DNA of 64,000 bases from Salibacterium lacus (GCF_042684865.1 NZ_JBHUML010000002.1:1612001-1676000), one strand, 5' to 3'. Positions 1 through 8,455 are shown, counted from the first letter of the stretch. Notes: generated by a model from the letters alone, not told the origin. Translations and numbers: made by a program.

Positions 1-98
1 AGTTGAAATTCAATGGAATCATCGTTTTGTAACTTTTTCATTAAGCCATAAAGCAGTCCATATTCTGCCCTGGTGCCGGTTACGACAGATATTTTCAT
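1..98 (-). CDS. UDP-N-acetylglucosamine 2-epimerase (hydrolysing), NeuC/LegG-type, N-terminus only
   Basis: Only the first 32 or so codons are in the window. The reading begins MKISVVTGTRAEYGLL, the typical start of hydrolysing UDP-GlcNAc 2-epimerases, in which the GTRAEYG loop contacts the nucleotide sugar. The ATG directly abuts the TAA of the upstream legC gene, so the two are probably translationally coupled. In legionaminic or sialic acid synthesis this enzyme releases UDP and yields the free mannosamine-type sugar used by the nonulosonate synthase. The distinction between NeuC and LegG cannot be made from this fragment. Confidence 0.8.
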   Translation of the reverse strand, partial: MKISVVTGTRAEYGLLYGLMKKLQNDDSIEFQ

Positions 99-1253
99 TT
101 ACATCACACCACTCGGTAAATTAATGATTCTCGCATAAAGACTCTCCGTCTGAGTTAAGTCCATTTTCGGCATATTCCGGTACATCTCTAAATAATGCAT
201 CGGCTTCCAAACCGGTCTTGCCAATATCTGATGGTCATGAAGTTTCTTTATTATACGATCTCGTTGTTCCATATCCGGCTCATTAAGTAACAGTCCATTT
301 AACCAATAGTTACTCCTCGTTCCTGCTCTTTCTTTAATAAAAGAAATGCCTGATATGTCGCTTAAAGCTTCAGCATACTGCCCGGCCAGCTTCCGTTTTG
401 TCTTTAAAAAGAAAGGCAGCTGTTCCAATTGCGCACACCCTAATGCAGCATTGATGTTGGGCATTCTGTAATTATAACCAACTTCATCATGAACAAATTC
501 AAAGGAGTGAGAAACCTTCGCAGTGGAAGCAAGATGTTCAACCTTATCCGCCATGTCTTTATTATTGGTGAGGAGAGCTCCCCCGCCTCCAGTAGTTATA
601 ATTTTATTACCATTGAAACTCACTGCTGCTATGTCTCCGAGTTGGCCGACATGTCTGCCGTCTTCATAAGATCCCAAGGCTTCTGCCGCGTCCTCAACAA
701 TTTTTAGGTGGAATCTGTCTGCTGTCAATCGCAGTTGATTTATGGCTGCTGGGTGGCCAAACGTATGCATAGGTACAACCGCTCGAATCCAGCGGCCGGT
801 ATGTTTATTGTAGCTGCCCTCAGAAGTGATAACTGCGTGTTGCTTTAGGTACATTTCTAACTTTGACACATCGATACCCAGCGAACTCTCTTCTACATCT
901 ACGAAATGAGGAACAGCTCCAGTGTGGGAAACAGCATTAGCTGTTGCAACAAATGTCAACGCCGGCACCAGCACTTCATCACCCTGTTCTACACCTGCTG
1001 CAAACAAAGCCAGCTGCAGAGCAGCGGTTCCGTTGACAACAGTAACAGCTCTATTAATTCCTGTGAATGAACAAAGATCCTCTTGGAGCTTGTTTACATA
1101 AGTGCCGGCGGATGAAACCCATGTAGATTCTATCGTATCCTGAACATACTTCGATTCATTTCCTTGAAAGACCGGCGCGTGCAGTGGTTTAAGTTCATCA
1201 TTCTCCGGCAGCACATGCTGGACTGCCTGCAGTATTTGCGATTCCAGTATCAT
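99..1253 (-). CDS. legC: LegC-family PLP-dependent aminotransferase (DegT/DnrJ/EryC1 fold)
   Basis: This 384-residue protein is a sugar aminotransferase of the DegT/DnrJ/EryC1/StrS fold, predicted to aminate the 4-keto sugar produced by the neighbouring dehydratase. The PLP-binding aspartate lies in IVEDAAEALGS (about D188) and the Schiff-base lysine in SFNGNKIITTGGGG (about K217). It starts four bases before the end of legB (ATGA overlap) and its stop abuts the start of a neuC/legG gene. The legB-legC-neuC order matches nonulosonic (legionaminic) acid synthesis. With the flagellin and Maf genes upstream, flagellin glycosylation is the likely use. The exact sugar substrate is inferred from context. 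Confidence 0.85.
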   Translation of the reverse strand: MILESQILQAVQHVLPENDELKPLHAPVFQGNESKYVQDTIESTWVSSAGTYVNKLQEDLCSFTGINRAVTVVNGTAALQLALFAAGVEQGDEVLVPALTFVATANAVSHTGAVPHFVDVEESSLGIDVSKLEMYLKQHAVITSEGSYNKHTGRWIRAVVPMHTFGHPAAINQLRLTADRFHLKIVEDAAEALGSYEDGRHVGQLGDIAAVSFNGNKIITTGGGGALLTNNKDMADKVEHLASTAKVSHSFEFVHDEVGYNYRMPNINAALGCAQLEQLPFFLKTKRKLAGQYAEALSDISGISFIKERAGTRSNYWLNGLLLNEPDMEQRDRIIKKLHDHQILARPVWKPMHYLEMYRNMPKMDLTQTESLYARIINLPSGVM

Positions 1254-2257
1254 ATATTATATCTCTCAGTTTTATAATTTTTTAAGTTATGTTTCTGCAA
1301 AAACCAGTCCGCTGTCTGCTTTAATCCAAGTTTCAATCCTTCGACGCCTGAATAATTTGGTTCCCAGCCGATGAGTTCTTTAGCTTTCTGATTGGCTGCC
1401 CATAATCTTTCCACTTCACTTTTGGCAGGACGGATTCGTTGATCTTCTGTTTCAATATTCAGAGATGATACATCCATAACCTCAGCTATGTAGTCTACCA
1501 AGTCCCCAATCGATACCTCATAATTACTTCCGATGTTAATAACCTCACCAATAGAAGCTTCATGTTTCATCATATGAATAAAACCAGTTACTGTATCGTC
1601 GATATAATTAAAATCCCTGGTTGGATGGATGGATCCTAACTTTATATCGGTTTTTCCTGCAGCTAACTGTGTAATGATTGTTGGGATGACAGCACGCGCA
1701 GACTGCCGAGGACCGTATGTATTGAACGGACGGATAACTGCAACAGGAAGATCAAAAGACCGGTAAAACGATAATGCTATCTGGTCAGCACCGATTTTAG
1801 ATGCCGCATAAGGGGACTGACCCTGGGTAGGATGATTTTCATCAATCGGAACATACTGAGCAGTACCATACACTTCGCTTGTAGACGTATGAACAACTTT
1901 TTTTACATTCTGCTCGCGGGCTGCCTGCATGACATTCAACGTTCCCTTAACATTCGTGTCCACATAAGTATCCGGGGAATGATACGAATACGGAATCGCA
2001 ATCAACGAAGCCAGATGCAGGACAGCATCACATCCCTTGACCGCTTCTTTCACACCATGAGGATCCCGTATATCACCGCTGAATACGTCCAAACTGTGCT
2101 GTAATTCCTCCGGGCTGTCATCCAGCCATCCCCACGAATTAAACGAATTATATTGAATAAAAGCCCGGACATCGTAACCGGCTCGAATCATTGTTTCCGT
2201 TAAATGAGAACCTATAAAACCATCTGCACCTGTAATAAGAACCTTTTTAAATGTCAT
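1250..2257 (-). CDS. legB: NAD-dependent nucleotide-sugar 4,6-dehydratase, LegB-type
   Basis: This is a 335-residue extended short-chain dehydrogenase. The Rossmann motif GADGFIG is at residues 10-16, the catalytic S/T is in TSTSEVYG around residue 125, and YAASK at 150-154 is the YxxxK pair. The family removes water from an NDP-N-acetylglucosamine to give the 4-keto-6-deoxy intermediate that an aminotransferase then uses. It is preceded by the maf gene (13-nt gap) and overlaps legC. General NAD-dependent epimerase is the fallback reading, but the direct pairing with a LegC-type enzyme favours LegB. Confidence 0.83.
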   Translation of the reverse strand: MTFKKVLITGADGFIGSHLTETMIRAGYDVRAFIQYNSFNSWGWLDDSPEELQHSLDVFSGDIRDPHGVKEAVKGCDAVLHLASLIAIPYSYHSPDTYVDTNVKGTLNVMQAAREQNVKKVVHTSTSEVYGTAQYVPIDENHPTQGQSPYAASKIGADQIALSFYRSFDLPVAVIRPFNTYGPRQSARAVIPTIITQLAAGKTDIKLGSIHPTRDFNYIDDTVTGFIHMMKHEASIGEVINIGSNYEVSIGDLVDYIAEVMDVSSLNIETEDQRIRPAKSEVERLWAANQKAKELIGWEPNYSGVEGLKLGLKQTADWFLQKHNLKNYKTERYNI

Positions 2258-2270
2258 AGTTACTCCTCAT

Positions 2271-4136
2271 TTAATTTATTATGAGTTCTTGATTTATAGT
2301 GTTATATACTGAACGCACAATGCGCATGTTTTCGCTGCATGCGTATAAAAAAGATCCGACCACTTGAAGTATACGTTCCGCTTTACTTACACTGTTTTTT
2401 TCAAATTTGACGTTCGATATTGTCTGTATATAATTTTCCCATTTATTTCTTTCCATAGGTTGTAAGAACAGCTGGAAAACTTCATTTTTCCTTAGCTTTT
2501 TCATATCTTTATCAATTTGAGTGAAAATTTGAGAGAGCATGGATACATCTGTGTTTTCTATGGTTTGATTTAAATTTTTCAGTGTTTTGCTTATTCTTTG
2601 TATCAATGAAAGAGCATTCTGCACTTCTTGATCCAGCAATTCCAGTTTTTCAAAAGTATATTGTCGATTATAATTATTTTGAGCAGTATTACACCATTCA
2701 TCTGTTATTTTATTTTTTTCTAAGGTCTCCAATAATACATGATCCAAAGGCTGAAAAGGTGCACCTGATATAGAAGCTCCCCCTTTCGTTGTATTTATCA
2801 CTGTGAAACCTTTCATAGCAGATAGTAAAAAGTGTTCAATCTGTCTTCTTGATTCCTGAAATGCATAATTTGTTGGAATTTTATTTCCATATACATCATC
2901 TACCATTTCTTCATATTCATTTTCCTGAACATCGTTTGATACGTGCGAATAGGAAATACTGTCCGCATACCGTTTATCATCCAAAAATCCGAGATTCTGC
3001 CCTGTTAAAATAATAGGATTACATCCAAGGTTGCCTAGCATCTGCATAGCCAGAACTGCAATGGTTGGTGCATCTTGAACTACTTTTAACTTATTATTAT
3101 CTTCCCTTTGTAAACAATGGGGAGAAAATGTATCCTGGTTTGTGATCATATGAAACTTATTATCACCAGGGTAATTCTGCAACACTTCATGAGCTATACT
3201 GGTACCAAATATTAAAGGAATACTATCAATTTCCTCATCAACGATTTTTTCAAAAACCCGTTGATTTAATGTACTTGGATCATAAGAAATAGCTGCATCG
3301 GGATGTATATTATGATAAAGGAGAGAATTTACCGCAGATCCTACACTAAATACATGAGCTCTCTTATTCTCCTTTATATCTCTTATATACTCTATATCTT
3401 CTTCGAGTGATGGTCCGGCTGCCACAATTACAGCAGGCTTATTTTCAAAATAACCTTTTGAAACATCATGTAGTATATTTGGGGTCTTCAGGATGTCAGG
3501 GCTGTTGATCCAACTGTTCACCACCCAGCGTTTCTCGTACGCCATATTTGTGTGCAGGGTACGCTTTCTGTTCTTCACACTTTGTTTAAATGATGCTGCG
3601 AATTTTTCATATAATTCCGGGAAGTTCTGTTTATAACTTGGCAATTCGATTAGAAGAACTGTTCCGGTAATCTGTTGGGCCAGGTGTGTAACATTCTGAT
3701 GTACAGCACCGTCATGAATATCAAAATAGATATTATTTAACTGTTTGACCGGCAGTGCATCTGTGATGGTTTTCACAGTGAGCAAATGATAAAAATTAGT
3801 CGGCGATGGTTCATAAATGGTATACTCTTTCTCTGGATCTGCTGACATTATTTCATTGATATGATATCCCATTCCAGTTCCATAGAATAAAATGTGATCG
3901 TAATTATGCAGCAGTTCTTTATACTGTGCTGCAATTGTTTTAGCCTCTCGATCAGGGGCGTACTTACTGTGAAAGGGATAAGACTGATTTCCTTTGTTAA
4001 GTTCTAATATGTCCATACCATTTTTGGCTTGAATCACCTGGATGGAATCATTCAGGTTCATTTCATGTTCTTTCAAAATTTCTCTGGTTTTCGGAAAATG
4101 TTTTCGTAAATAATTGATATTATCAATTAACATCAT
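2271..4136 (-). CDS. Motility accessory factor (Maf)-type flagellin glycosyltransferase, DUF115
   Basis: This is a protein of about 620 residues whose central part carries the DUF115/MAF signature (PAVIVAAGPSLEEDIEYI), a sugar- or nucleotide-binding core related to sialyltransferase-like folds. Maf proteins transfer nonulosonic acids to flagellin, and here the gene lies between hag and legB/legC, which supports that role. I chose the ATG at 4136: a GAGGG ribosome site lies 7 bases before it, whereas the upstream in-frame ATG at 4157 lacks one. The start lies inside the end of the preceding gene (14-nt overlap), which implies coupled translation. The N-terminal 190 residues are less conserved and the C-terminal third is probably helical. 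Confidence 0.82.
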   Translation of the reverse strand: MMLIDNINYLRKHFPKTREILKEHEMNLNDSIQVIQAKNGMDILELNKGNQSYPFHSKYAPDREAKTIAAQYKELLHNYDHILFYGTGMGYHINEIMSADPEKEYTIYEPSPTNFYHLLTVKTITDALPVKQLNNIYFDIHDGAVHQNVTHLAQQITGTVLLIELPSYKQNFPELYEKFAASFKQSVKNRKRTLHTNMAYEKRWVVNSWINSPDILKTPNILHDVSKGYFENKPAVIVAAGPSLEEDIEYIRDIKENKRAHVFSVGSAVNSLLYHNIHPDAAISYDPSTLNQRVFEKIVDEEIDSIPLIFGTSIAHEVLQNYPGDNKFHMITNQDTFSPHCLQREDNNKLKVVQDAPTIAVLAMQMLGNLGCNPIILTGQNLGFLDDKRYADSISYSHVSNDVQENEYEEMVDDVYGNKIPTNYAFQESRRQIEHFLLSAMKGFTVINTTKGGASISGAPFQPLDHVLLETLEKNKITDEWCNTAQNNYNRQYTFEKLELLDQEVQNALSLIQRISKTLKNLNQTIENTDVSMLSQIFTQIDKDMKKLRKNEVFQLFLQPMERNKWENYIQTISNVKFEKNSVSKAERILQVVGSFLYACSENMRIVRSVYNTINQELIIN

Positions 4137-4725
4137 CTCGTGTCCCTCTTTGATCAATATAAGTTGTTATACTCTGCTGCAACTGTTCCAAGCCTGGCAG
4201 TATCTCAAATTGCATGATATCAGCTGTACTGATGTGATCATTTGATTCTACAGCATTCATCAGTTCTTCTAAGTGATTATTTATCTCTTTTTGGTTGTGA
4301 ACAAATTCGGCTGTATCAAATGACTTTTCTACAGACTGATCAACCGTTTCGATAGAATCATTTATCCATTGTATTCCCTGCAGAAATTCCTGAAATTTTC
4401 TCCACGTGGTTTCCACCGGTTCTGTGTAAAATTCATGAATAATCTTCTTCACTTCTCTGTTAACATTTAATAAATATGTTTCCAACAGCAATAGAACGTC
4501 ATTCAAAAATTCACTTTTTGTTTTTACGACAACTTCAACTATTTCTATATCTTCTGCATTATCTTGAAGAAAGATATCAAGCTTTTCATAGACTTCCCGG
4601 CCATCAACATTTAAATGACTAATAAAATATCCTGTGTCTTCAAGCTCCATTCGAACCGCCTTATCTATTGCTTCTACATCATCAATGTTATGAATATATG
4701 TTCTATTTAGCACGCGTAATTCCAT
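4123..4725 (-). CDS. Unknown 200-residue acidic protein between flagellin and its glycosyltransferase
   Basis: I do not recognise this family. The protein is acidic, has no signal peptide or membrane segment, and is predicted to be mainly helical after residue 65, with several E/Q-rich stretches. The first 65 residues look like a small alpha/beta domain. It starts 108 bases after hag, beyond the hag terminator, and its end overlaps maf by 14 bases, so it is the first gene of the glycosylation operon. It could be a flagellin-specific chaperone or a partner of the Maf enzyme, but that is only context. Confidence 0.6.
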   Translation of the reverse strand: MELRVLNRTYIHNIDDVEAIDKAVRMELEDTGYFISHLNVDGREVYEKLDIFLQDNAEDIEIVEVVVKTKSEFLNDVLLLLETYLLNVNREVKKIIHEFYTEPVETTWRKFQEFLQGIQWINDSIETVDQSVEKSFDTAEFVHNQKEINNHLEELMNAVESNDHISTADIMQFEILPGLEQLQQSITTYIDQRGTRDDVN

Positions 4726-4794
4726 TAACTAAAACCTCTTTGTAGTCTTTTACTTATTATATCGTATTTCAGCCTTAAACATTAATAGCAATAT

Positions 4795-4826
4795 AAAAAA
4801 ACTCCGGTTGATAACCGGAGTTTTTC
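4795..4826 (-). terminator. Intrinsic terminator of hag
   Basis: A 9-bp perfect stem (ACTCCGGTT paired with AACCGGAGT, 3-nt loop) is followed on the minus strand by a run of seven T. It lies 8 bases after the hag stop and separates hag from the glycosylation genes, so downstream genes depend on read-through or their own promoter. Confidence 0.88.
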
Positions 4827-4833
4827 TGACATC

Positions 4834-5988
4834 TTATTGTAGAAGTTGAAGAACTTGCTGCGGCTGCTGGTTTGCTTGCGCGAGCATGGACTGCGAAGCC
4901 TGTGCCAATGTGCTTGCACGAGTCTGCTCCATCATTTCCTTCGCCATATCTACATCGCGAACACGTGATTCCGCTGCCTGCAGATTTTCGGATGAGTTAT
5001 CCAGGTTGGAAATGGTATGATCCAGACGGTTCTGGCTTGCACCAAGTTTGGAACGCTCTGCTGAAACACTTTCAATTGCATTATCAATGGTTGTAATGGC
5101 TGACTCTGCAGATTCTGCAGTGTTAATATCAATACCTTTTTTGGCTGAAACATCGATGTTACCGGAGCCATCATTATTACCTACAGATACAGAACCATGT
5201 GTGAACGATTCTCCCAAGTCTATAGCACCGGATGATGCTACAGACGTGCCACTTCCAAGTTCTTCTGCAGCTGTCCCGGAAGATAAACTGTCAAAACTTT
5301 GTCCACCGCTGCTGACAGCTACTATATTACCTTCATCATTTTCCAGTCCATAATTAGCTGCATTTCCACCGCTAACTGTGGTACCTTCTTCCAATGATAC
5401 TACATTATATGATTCACCTGATGCAATTGCACCTGCATCTCCTGATGCTAAACCACTAGCTCCATCCATACTAACTTCGGTACCAACTTCAAGAGCTTCA
5501 GATCCCATATCTTTGATATTGAGAGAAATATTCTGCCCTTCATTGGCACCTGTCTGGAACTTTTCTTCGAAACTTCCGTCCAGAAGTTTTTTCGTGTTAA
5601 ATTCTGTATTTTGTGAAGTCTGTGTAATCTCTTCAGTAAGCTGGTCCACTTCTTTCTGAAGTTCCGCACGGTCAGCGTCGGTGTTGGAACCGTTAGCTGA
5701 CTGAACAGCAAGTTCACGAGTACGCTGAAGCATGCTCTGTGTTTCGGAAAGGGAACCTTCTGCTGTCTGGATCATGGAGATTCCGTCCTGGGAGTTACGG
5801 CTCGCTTGATCCAAACCGCGGATCTGCCCGCGCATTTTCTCGGAAATCGCAAGGCCGGCTGCGTCGTCAGCTGCTTTGTTAATACGCTGACCGGAAGATA
5901 GTTTCTCCATGGACTCCTGCATGTCGTTGTTGTTCTGGTTCATCTGATTGTAAGTATTGAGCGCCGGAATATTACTGTTAATAATCAT
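4834..5988 (-). CDS. hag: Flagellin
   Basis: This is the filament protein. The N-terminal D0/D1 domain (MIINSNIPALNTYNQ to about residue 140) and C-terminal D1/D0 domain (from about residue 300, ending in VLQLLQ) are canonical. At 384 residues it is longer than B. subtilis Hag (304). The extra length is a glycine/serine/acidic central region (about 150-300) that would be surface exposed and is a plausible target for O-linked sugars made by the downstream genes. It has a strong ribosome site (AAGGAGGA) that is also a predicted CsrA site. It is transcribed from the sigma-D promoter at 6113-6139 and ends at a strong terminator. Confidence 0.97.
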   Translation of the reverse strand: MIINSNIPALNTYNQMNQNNNDMQESMEKLSSGQRINKAADDAAGLAISEKMRGQIRGLDQASRNSQDGISMIQTAEGSLSETQSMLQRTRELAVQSANGSNTDADRAELQKEVDQLTEEITQTSQNTEFNTKKLLDGSFEEKFQTGANEGQNISLNIKDMGSEALEVGTEVSMDGASGLASGDAGAIASGESYNVVSLEEGTTVSGGNAANYGLENDEGNIVAVSSGGQSFDSLSSGTAAEELGSGTSVASSGAIDLGESFTHGSVSVGNNDGSGNIDVSAKKGIDINTAESAESAITTIDNAIESVSAERSKLGASQNRLDHTISNLDNSSENLQAAESRVRDVDMAKEMMEQTRASTLAQASQSMLAQANQQPQQVLQLLQ

Positions 5989-5995
5989 AAAATAG

Positions 5996-6051
5996 TTCCT
6001 CCTTGAGTTTGTGTTTTACGTTCCGCTGCCACGTCCTTGTGGCGGAAACGT
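5996..6051 (-). promoter_or_regulatory. CsrA-binding leader of hag mRNA (hairpin with AAGGAC loop plus Shine-Dalgarno site)
   Basis: On the minus strand the leader folds into a stem (ACGTTTCCGC with GCGGAACGT, then GCCAC with GTGGC; plus-strand 6018-6051) that displays AAGGAC in its loop. The loop and its closing bases read CACAAGGACGTG, very close to the CsrA consensus with GGA in a hairpin loop. A second GGA site is the ribosome site AAGGAGGAA at 5996-6004. This two-site layout is the one described for B. subtilis hag, where CsrA blocks translation until FliW removes it. csrA and fliW lie 1.8 kb away. Confidence 0.75.
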
Positions 6052-6112
6052 CCGCTTGGGTGCTCGGAAGATCCTGTCGGCCGCCAGGTTCTTCTGCGCC
6101 CTTACACCCTTT

Positions 6113-6139
6113 ATATCGGCAGGGATGTTCCATGTTTTA
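6113..6139 (-). promoter_or_regulatory. Sigma-D promoter of hag
   Basis: The minus strand reads TAAA, a 15-base spacer, then GCCGATAT, an exact match to the flagellar sigma-D consensus. The predicted transcript has an untranslated leader of roughly 115-120 bases containing the CsrA hairpin. The promoter lies inside the region upstream of the divergent comK gene. Confidence 0.88.
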
Positions 6140-6333
6140 GCATCTTTTTTATCTTTTTTGGAGAAGGATTGTTTTTTCTGAAAGGAGGTTGTTCTTTTGT
6201 TCTGCACATGTTTCCTATAATATTGCAAAATTGTGAGAAAATAATGGATTTTTCTGTAAAGCTGTGGTTATATAGTAGGTATAGATTCGGCACCGAGACT
6301 TTTCATCTACTATCAAAACAGGAGTTGAACAAT

Positions 6334-6822
6334 GTGGAAAGTACACTGGAATTTAGAGCGGTATACGAAGTGACAAAGAATACAGTCGGGGTCGTGTCGA
6401 TGCTGGACGGGGAAGTCAGAACGAAAGTATATGAAAAAGATGGTTCGATTATCTTCACGAAGCAGCCGGTGGATAGCATTTTGGAAGAGGCCTGCCTGGA
6501 AGGCGGGTCGTCGATGGCGGGACGGCTTACATACGTCAGGAAGAAGCTTGGATTTAAGTACCGGCGGCCGGTTCCGGTCCATGAGAAAGAGGGAATCTAT
6601 GCGTTTCCATTGCATGGGAGCCCTGGAAATGAAGACAGTTGGTTTTTCTATTCCCATATCCTCCGCGCGGAAGTGGACAAATATGACCAGCGGACGTATC
6701 TTGTTTTCCGGAACGGGCAGCGCGCGGAGGTGAACGCTTCCTATTATCACGCACAGCAGCAGATTCTGAAAACGAGCCGCTGCATCACGATGATAAAAGC
6801 AAACGAGGAACAGGTGCATTAA
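6334..6822 (+). CDS. comK: Competence transcription factor ComK (short form)
   Basis: The protein (162 residues) aligns with ComK: YEVTKNTVGVV at the start, the GSSMAGR segment, PVPVHEKEGIYAFPL, a conserved W in DSWFFYSHI, and FRNGQRAEV. ComK is the master activator of DNA-uptake genes. I place the start at a GTG with AGGAG nine bases upstream; the frame stays open upstream but the earlier part has no ComK similarity. It ends about 30 residues earlier than B. subtilis ComK (192), lacking the C-terminal tail. It is divergent from hag and convergent with the LuxR-type gene, whose stop directly abuts its own. In B. subtilis comK is not at this locus. Confidence 0.85.
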   Translation: MESTLEFRAVYEVTKNTVGVVSMLDGEVRTKVYEKDGSIIFTKQPVDSILEEACLEGGSSMAGRLTYVRKKLGFKYRRPVPVHEKEGIYAFPLHGSPGNEDSWFFYSHILRAEVDKYDQRTYLVFRNGQRAEVNASYYHAQQQILKTSRCITMIKANEEQVH

Positions 6823-7524
6823 TCAAGATATAAGGATCCAGCCTTTTTCAATCGCACGTTTTATCGTGTGGGTGCGGTCATTCGCGCCCATTTTTCTCGT
6901 GAGATGACTGACGTGGTTATTTACGGTGGCGACGGCGAGAAAGTTTTCCTCCGCTATTTTGCGGTTGCTTTTGCCCTCGACGATTTTCTCAAATATCCGC
7001 AGCTCCGCATCTGATAAAATGGTGCGGATTTTTTCAATATTCAGATGAAGTTCGCGGATGGTTTCTTCGCGTTCTTCGTGCAGTTCTCGGTACTGTTTCA
7101 CCAAATGCGGCTGGAACATTGGATCTATATATATCGGGAATTGCTGGGATTGCTGAAAGTGCTTTAACCACTGGCTTTCCTCCCGATCGGAAGCCAAAAC
7201 GATGGAGATTTCATAAGGAAGAAGGTGCTTTACCAGTTCCTTTTTGTCCGACGGAAGATTGAGTCCCAACCTGAAATACGTCTCTGCTGCCTGCAGTTCA
7301 TGGACTTTCTCATAGATTGTCTTTTCATTACAGGTCGATTGATAGATGGTGTTTTTCTTCAGTCCACCTGCTAAAGCATCCATTAAATGAGATGCTTCTG
7401 TTTCGACCAGTGGTTTGTCCAACTGCGCCGCAGCCCTTTTCATCCGGTCAGACCCATCAAAATCGAGAAAAAGGGTGGGGAGTTTCGCCGCTCCATAATC
7501 GTTCTGATATACGGTCCTGGCCAT
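6823..7524 (-). CDS. LuxR/GerE-type HTH transcriptional regulator
   Basis: The 233-residue protein ends in a clear LuxR-type helix-turn-helix (about 165-233: LSDAELRIFEKIVEGKSNR, then TVNNHVSHLTRKMGANDRT), very like the DegU output domain at 16.3 kb. The first 150 residues do not show the phospho-acceptor pattern of a receiver (no DD pair, no clear D and K), so this may be a degenerate receiver or a different sensor. The ribosome site AGGGGGA precedes the ATG. Its stop abuts that of comK on the other strand. A link to competence or motility is only suggested by location. Confidence 0.75.
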   Translation of the reverse strand: MARTVYQNDYGAAKLPTLFLDFDGSDRMKRAAAQLDKPLVETEASHLMDALAGGLKKNTIYQSTCNEKTIYEKVHELQAAETYFRLGLNLPSDKKELVKHLLPYEISIVLASDREESQWLKHFQQSQQFPIYIDPMFQPHLVKQYRELHEEREETIRELHLNIEKIRTILSDAELRIFEKIVEGKSNRKIAEENFLAVATVNNHVSHLTRKMGANDRTHTIKRAIEKGWILIS

Positions 7525-7739
7525 TCCTTGATTCCCCCTGATTATTATCCTGGCTTAATGAGAGTGTTGGTTTTAATCTGCGTATCGATTTCTGGCAGTA
7601 TTTACTCTTCTTACGTAAATATTACCTTCCAACGGGGTTTTGCGCAAGGAACGACAGTACCTTTCTTCCTGATTATACAGATTCCGCGACCCAAAAAATC
7701 CTACCTTGAGCCTAATTCAGCCAATATTCGACGAATTTT

Positions 7740-7970
7740 TTATTTTTTCAATTGTTGGGAAAGAGCTTCCAGAATGGATAAATTATCATCGCCGGCGGCT
7801 TCGTTGTTTTCTTCCTGAATGGAAAGATAGACTTCGCGCCGGTGGATGTCCACGTGACCCGGAGCATTAATGCCGAGTTTGACCTGGTCGCCTTCGACGG
7901 CGATGACCTTGATCTCGATATCCTCCCCTATCTGAATGGATTCGTTCGGTTTTCGTGTTAATACGAGCAT
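7740..7970 (-). CDS. csrA: Carbon storage regulator CsrA (translation repressor)
   Basis: This 76-residue protein shows the classical CsrA start MLVLTRKPNESIQIG and the VKLGINAP and HRREVY strands; the last 20 residues form the longer C-terminal tail seen in Bacillus homologues. It is a homodimeric RNA-binding protein that recognises GGA in hairpin loops. It is downstream of fliW with one base between them, so both are made together. Its likely main target is the hag leader at 5996-6051. Confidence 0.97.
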   Translation of the reverse strand: MLVLTRKPNESIQIGEDIEIKVIAVEGDQVKLGINAPGHVDIHRREVYLSIQEENNEAAGDDNLSILEALSQQLKK

Positions 7971-7971
7971 A

Positions 7972-8427
7972 TCAGCGAACCCCTTTCTGCTCCGCGTGTT
8001 CCTCCTGCGGAAAGATGAAATGCTTTCTCTCGTACGGGGATTCGCTGAGAATGTGCTGTTTACCTTTCTGGTGTTTCATATTGAGGAGCACTGGAGCCTG
8101 GAGGTTGGCCGTTGTTTTTGAGAACGGCTCTTCCAGGGTGAGCATGACAAACAGCGCCACATCTTCCTCTTTTTCAATCTCGAGCTGTTCAATGACTGAA
8201 TCCGGCACTTCCACCTGGTAATCGTTAAAAAACTGAAATGGATCTGTCACGACAAATGCAAGCTGCGGGGTGTGTACAGACTGCAGAATAAAAAATACCT
8301 CATCGCTGCTGAAGGGGAGCAGTACGAATGCTGTCTCGTCTTCAAACGCGGGGAGGCCGTGGTCAAAACGTATGATACTATTGTCGTCAATGGTTACTTC
8401 TCCAAAATATTTCGTATGGATATTCAA
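7972..8427 (-). CDS. fliW: Flagellar assembly factor FliW
   Basis: A 151-residue protein starting MNIHTKYFGEV, with the conserved GLPAFEDE and FVVTDPFQFF segments. FliW binds CsrA and free flagellin alternately, so that hag translation tracks filament export. The start is a TTG with GAGGGG eight bases upstream; no better ATG exists in frame. It is followed by csrA and preceded by the yviE-like gene in a single operon. Confidence 0.95.
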   Translation of the reverse strand: MNIHTKYFGEVTIDDNSIIRFDHGLPAFEDETAFVLLPFSSDEVFFILQSVHTPQLAFVVTDPFQFFNDYQVEVPDSVIEQLEIEKEEDVALFVMLTLEEPFSKTTANLQAPVLLNMKHQKGKQHILSESPYERKHFIFPQEEHAEQKGVR

Positions 8428-8455
8428 GGATGTATCCCCTCTTTATCGGTTGTGA

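Noticed and set aside
6037..6333. N-terminal extension of ComK
   Set aside because: The frame is open but covers the hag leader and promoter on the other strand, has no ComK similarity, and the GTG at 6334 has the ribosome site.
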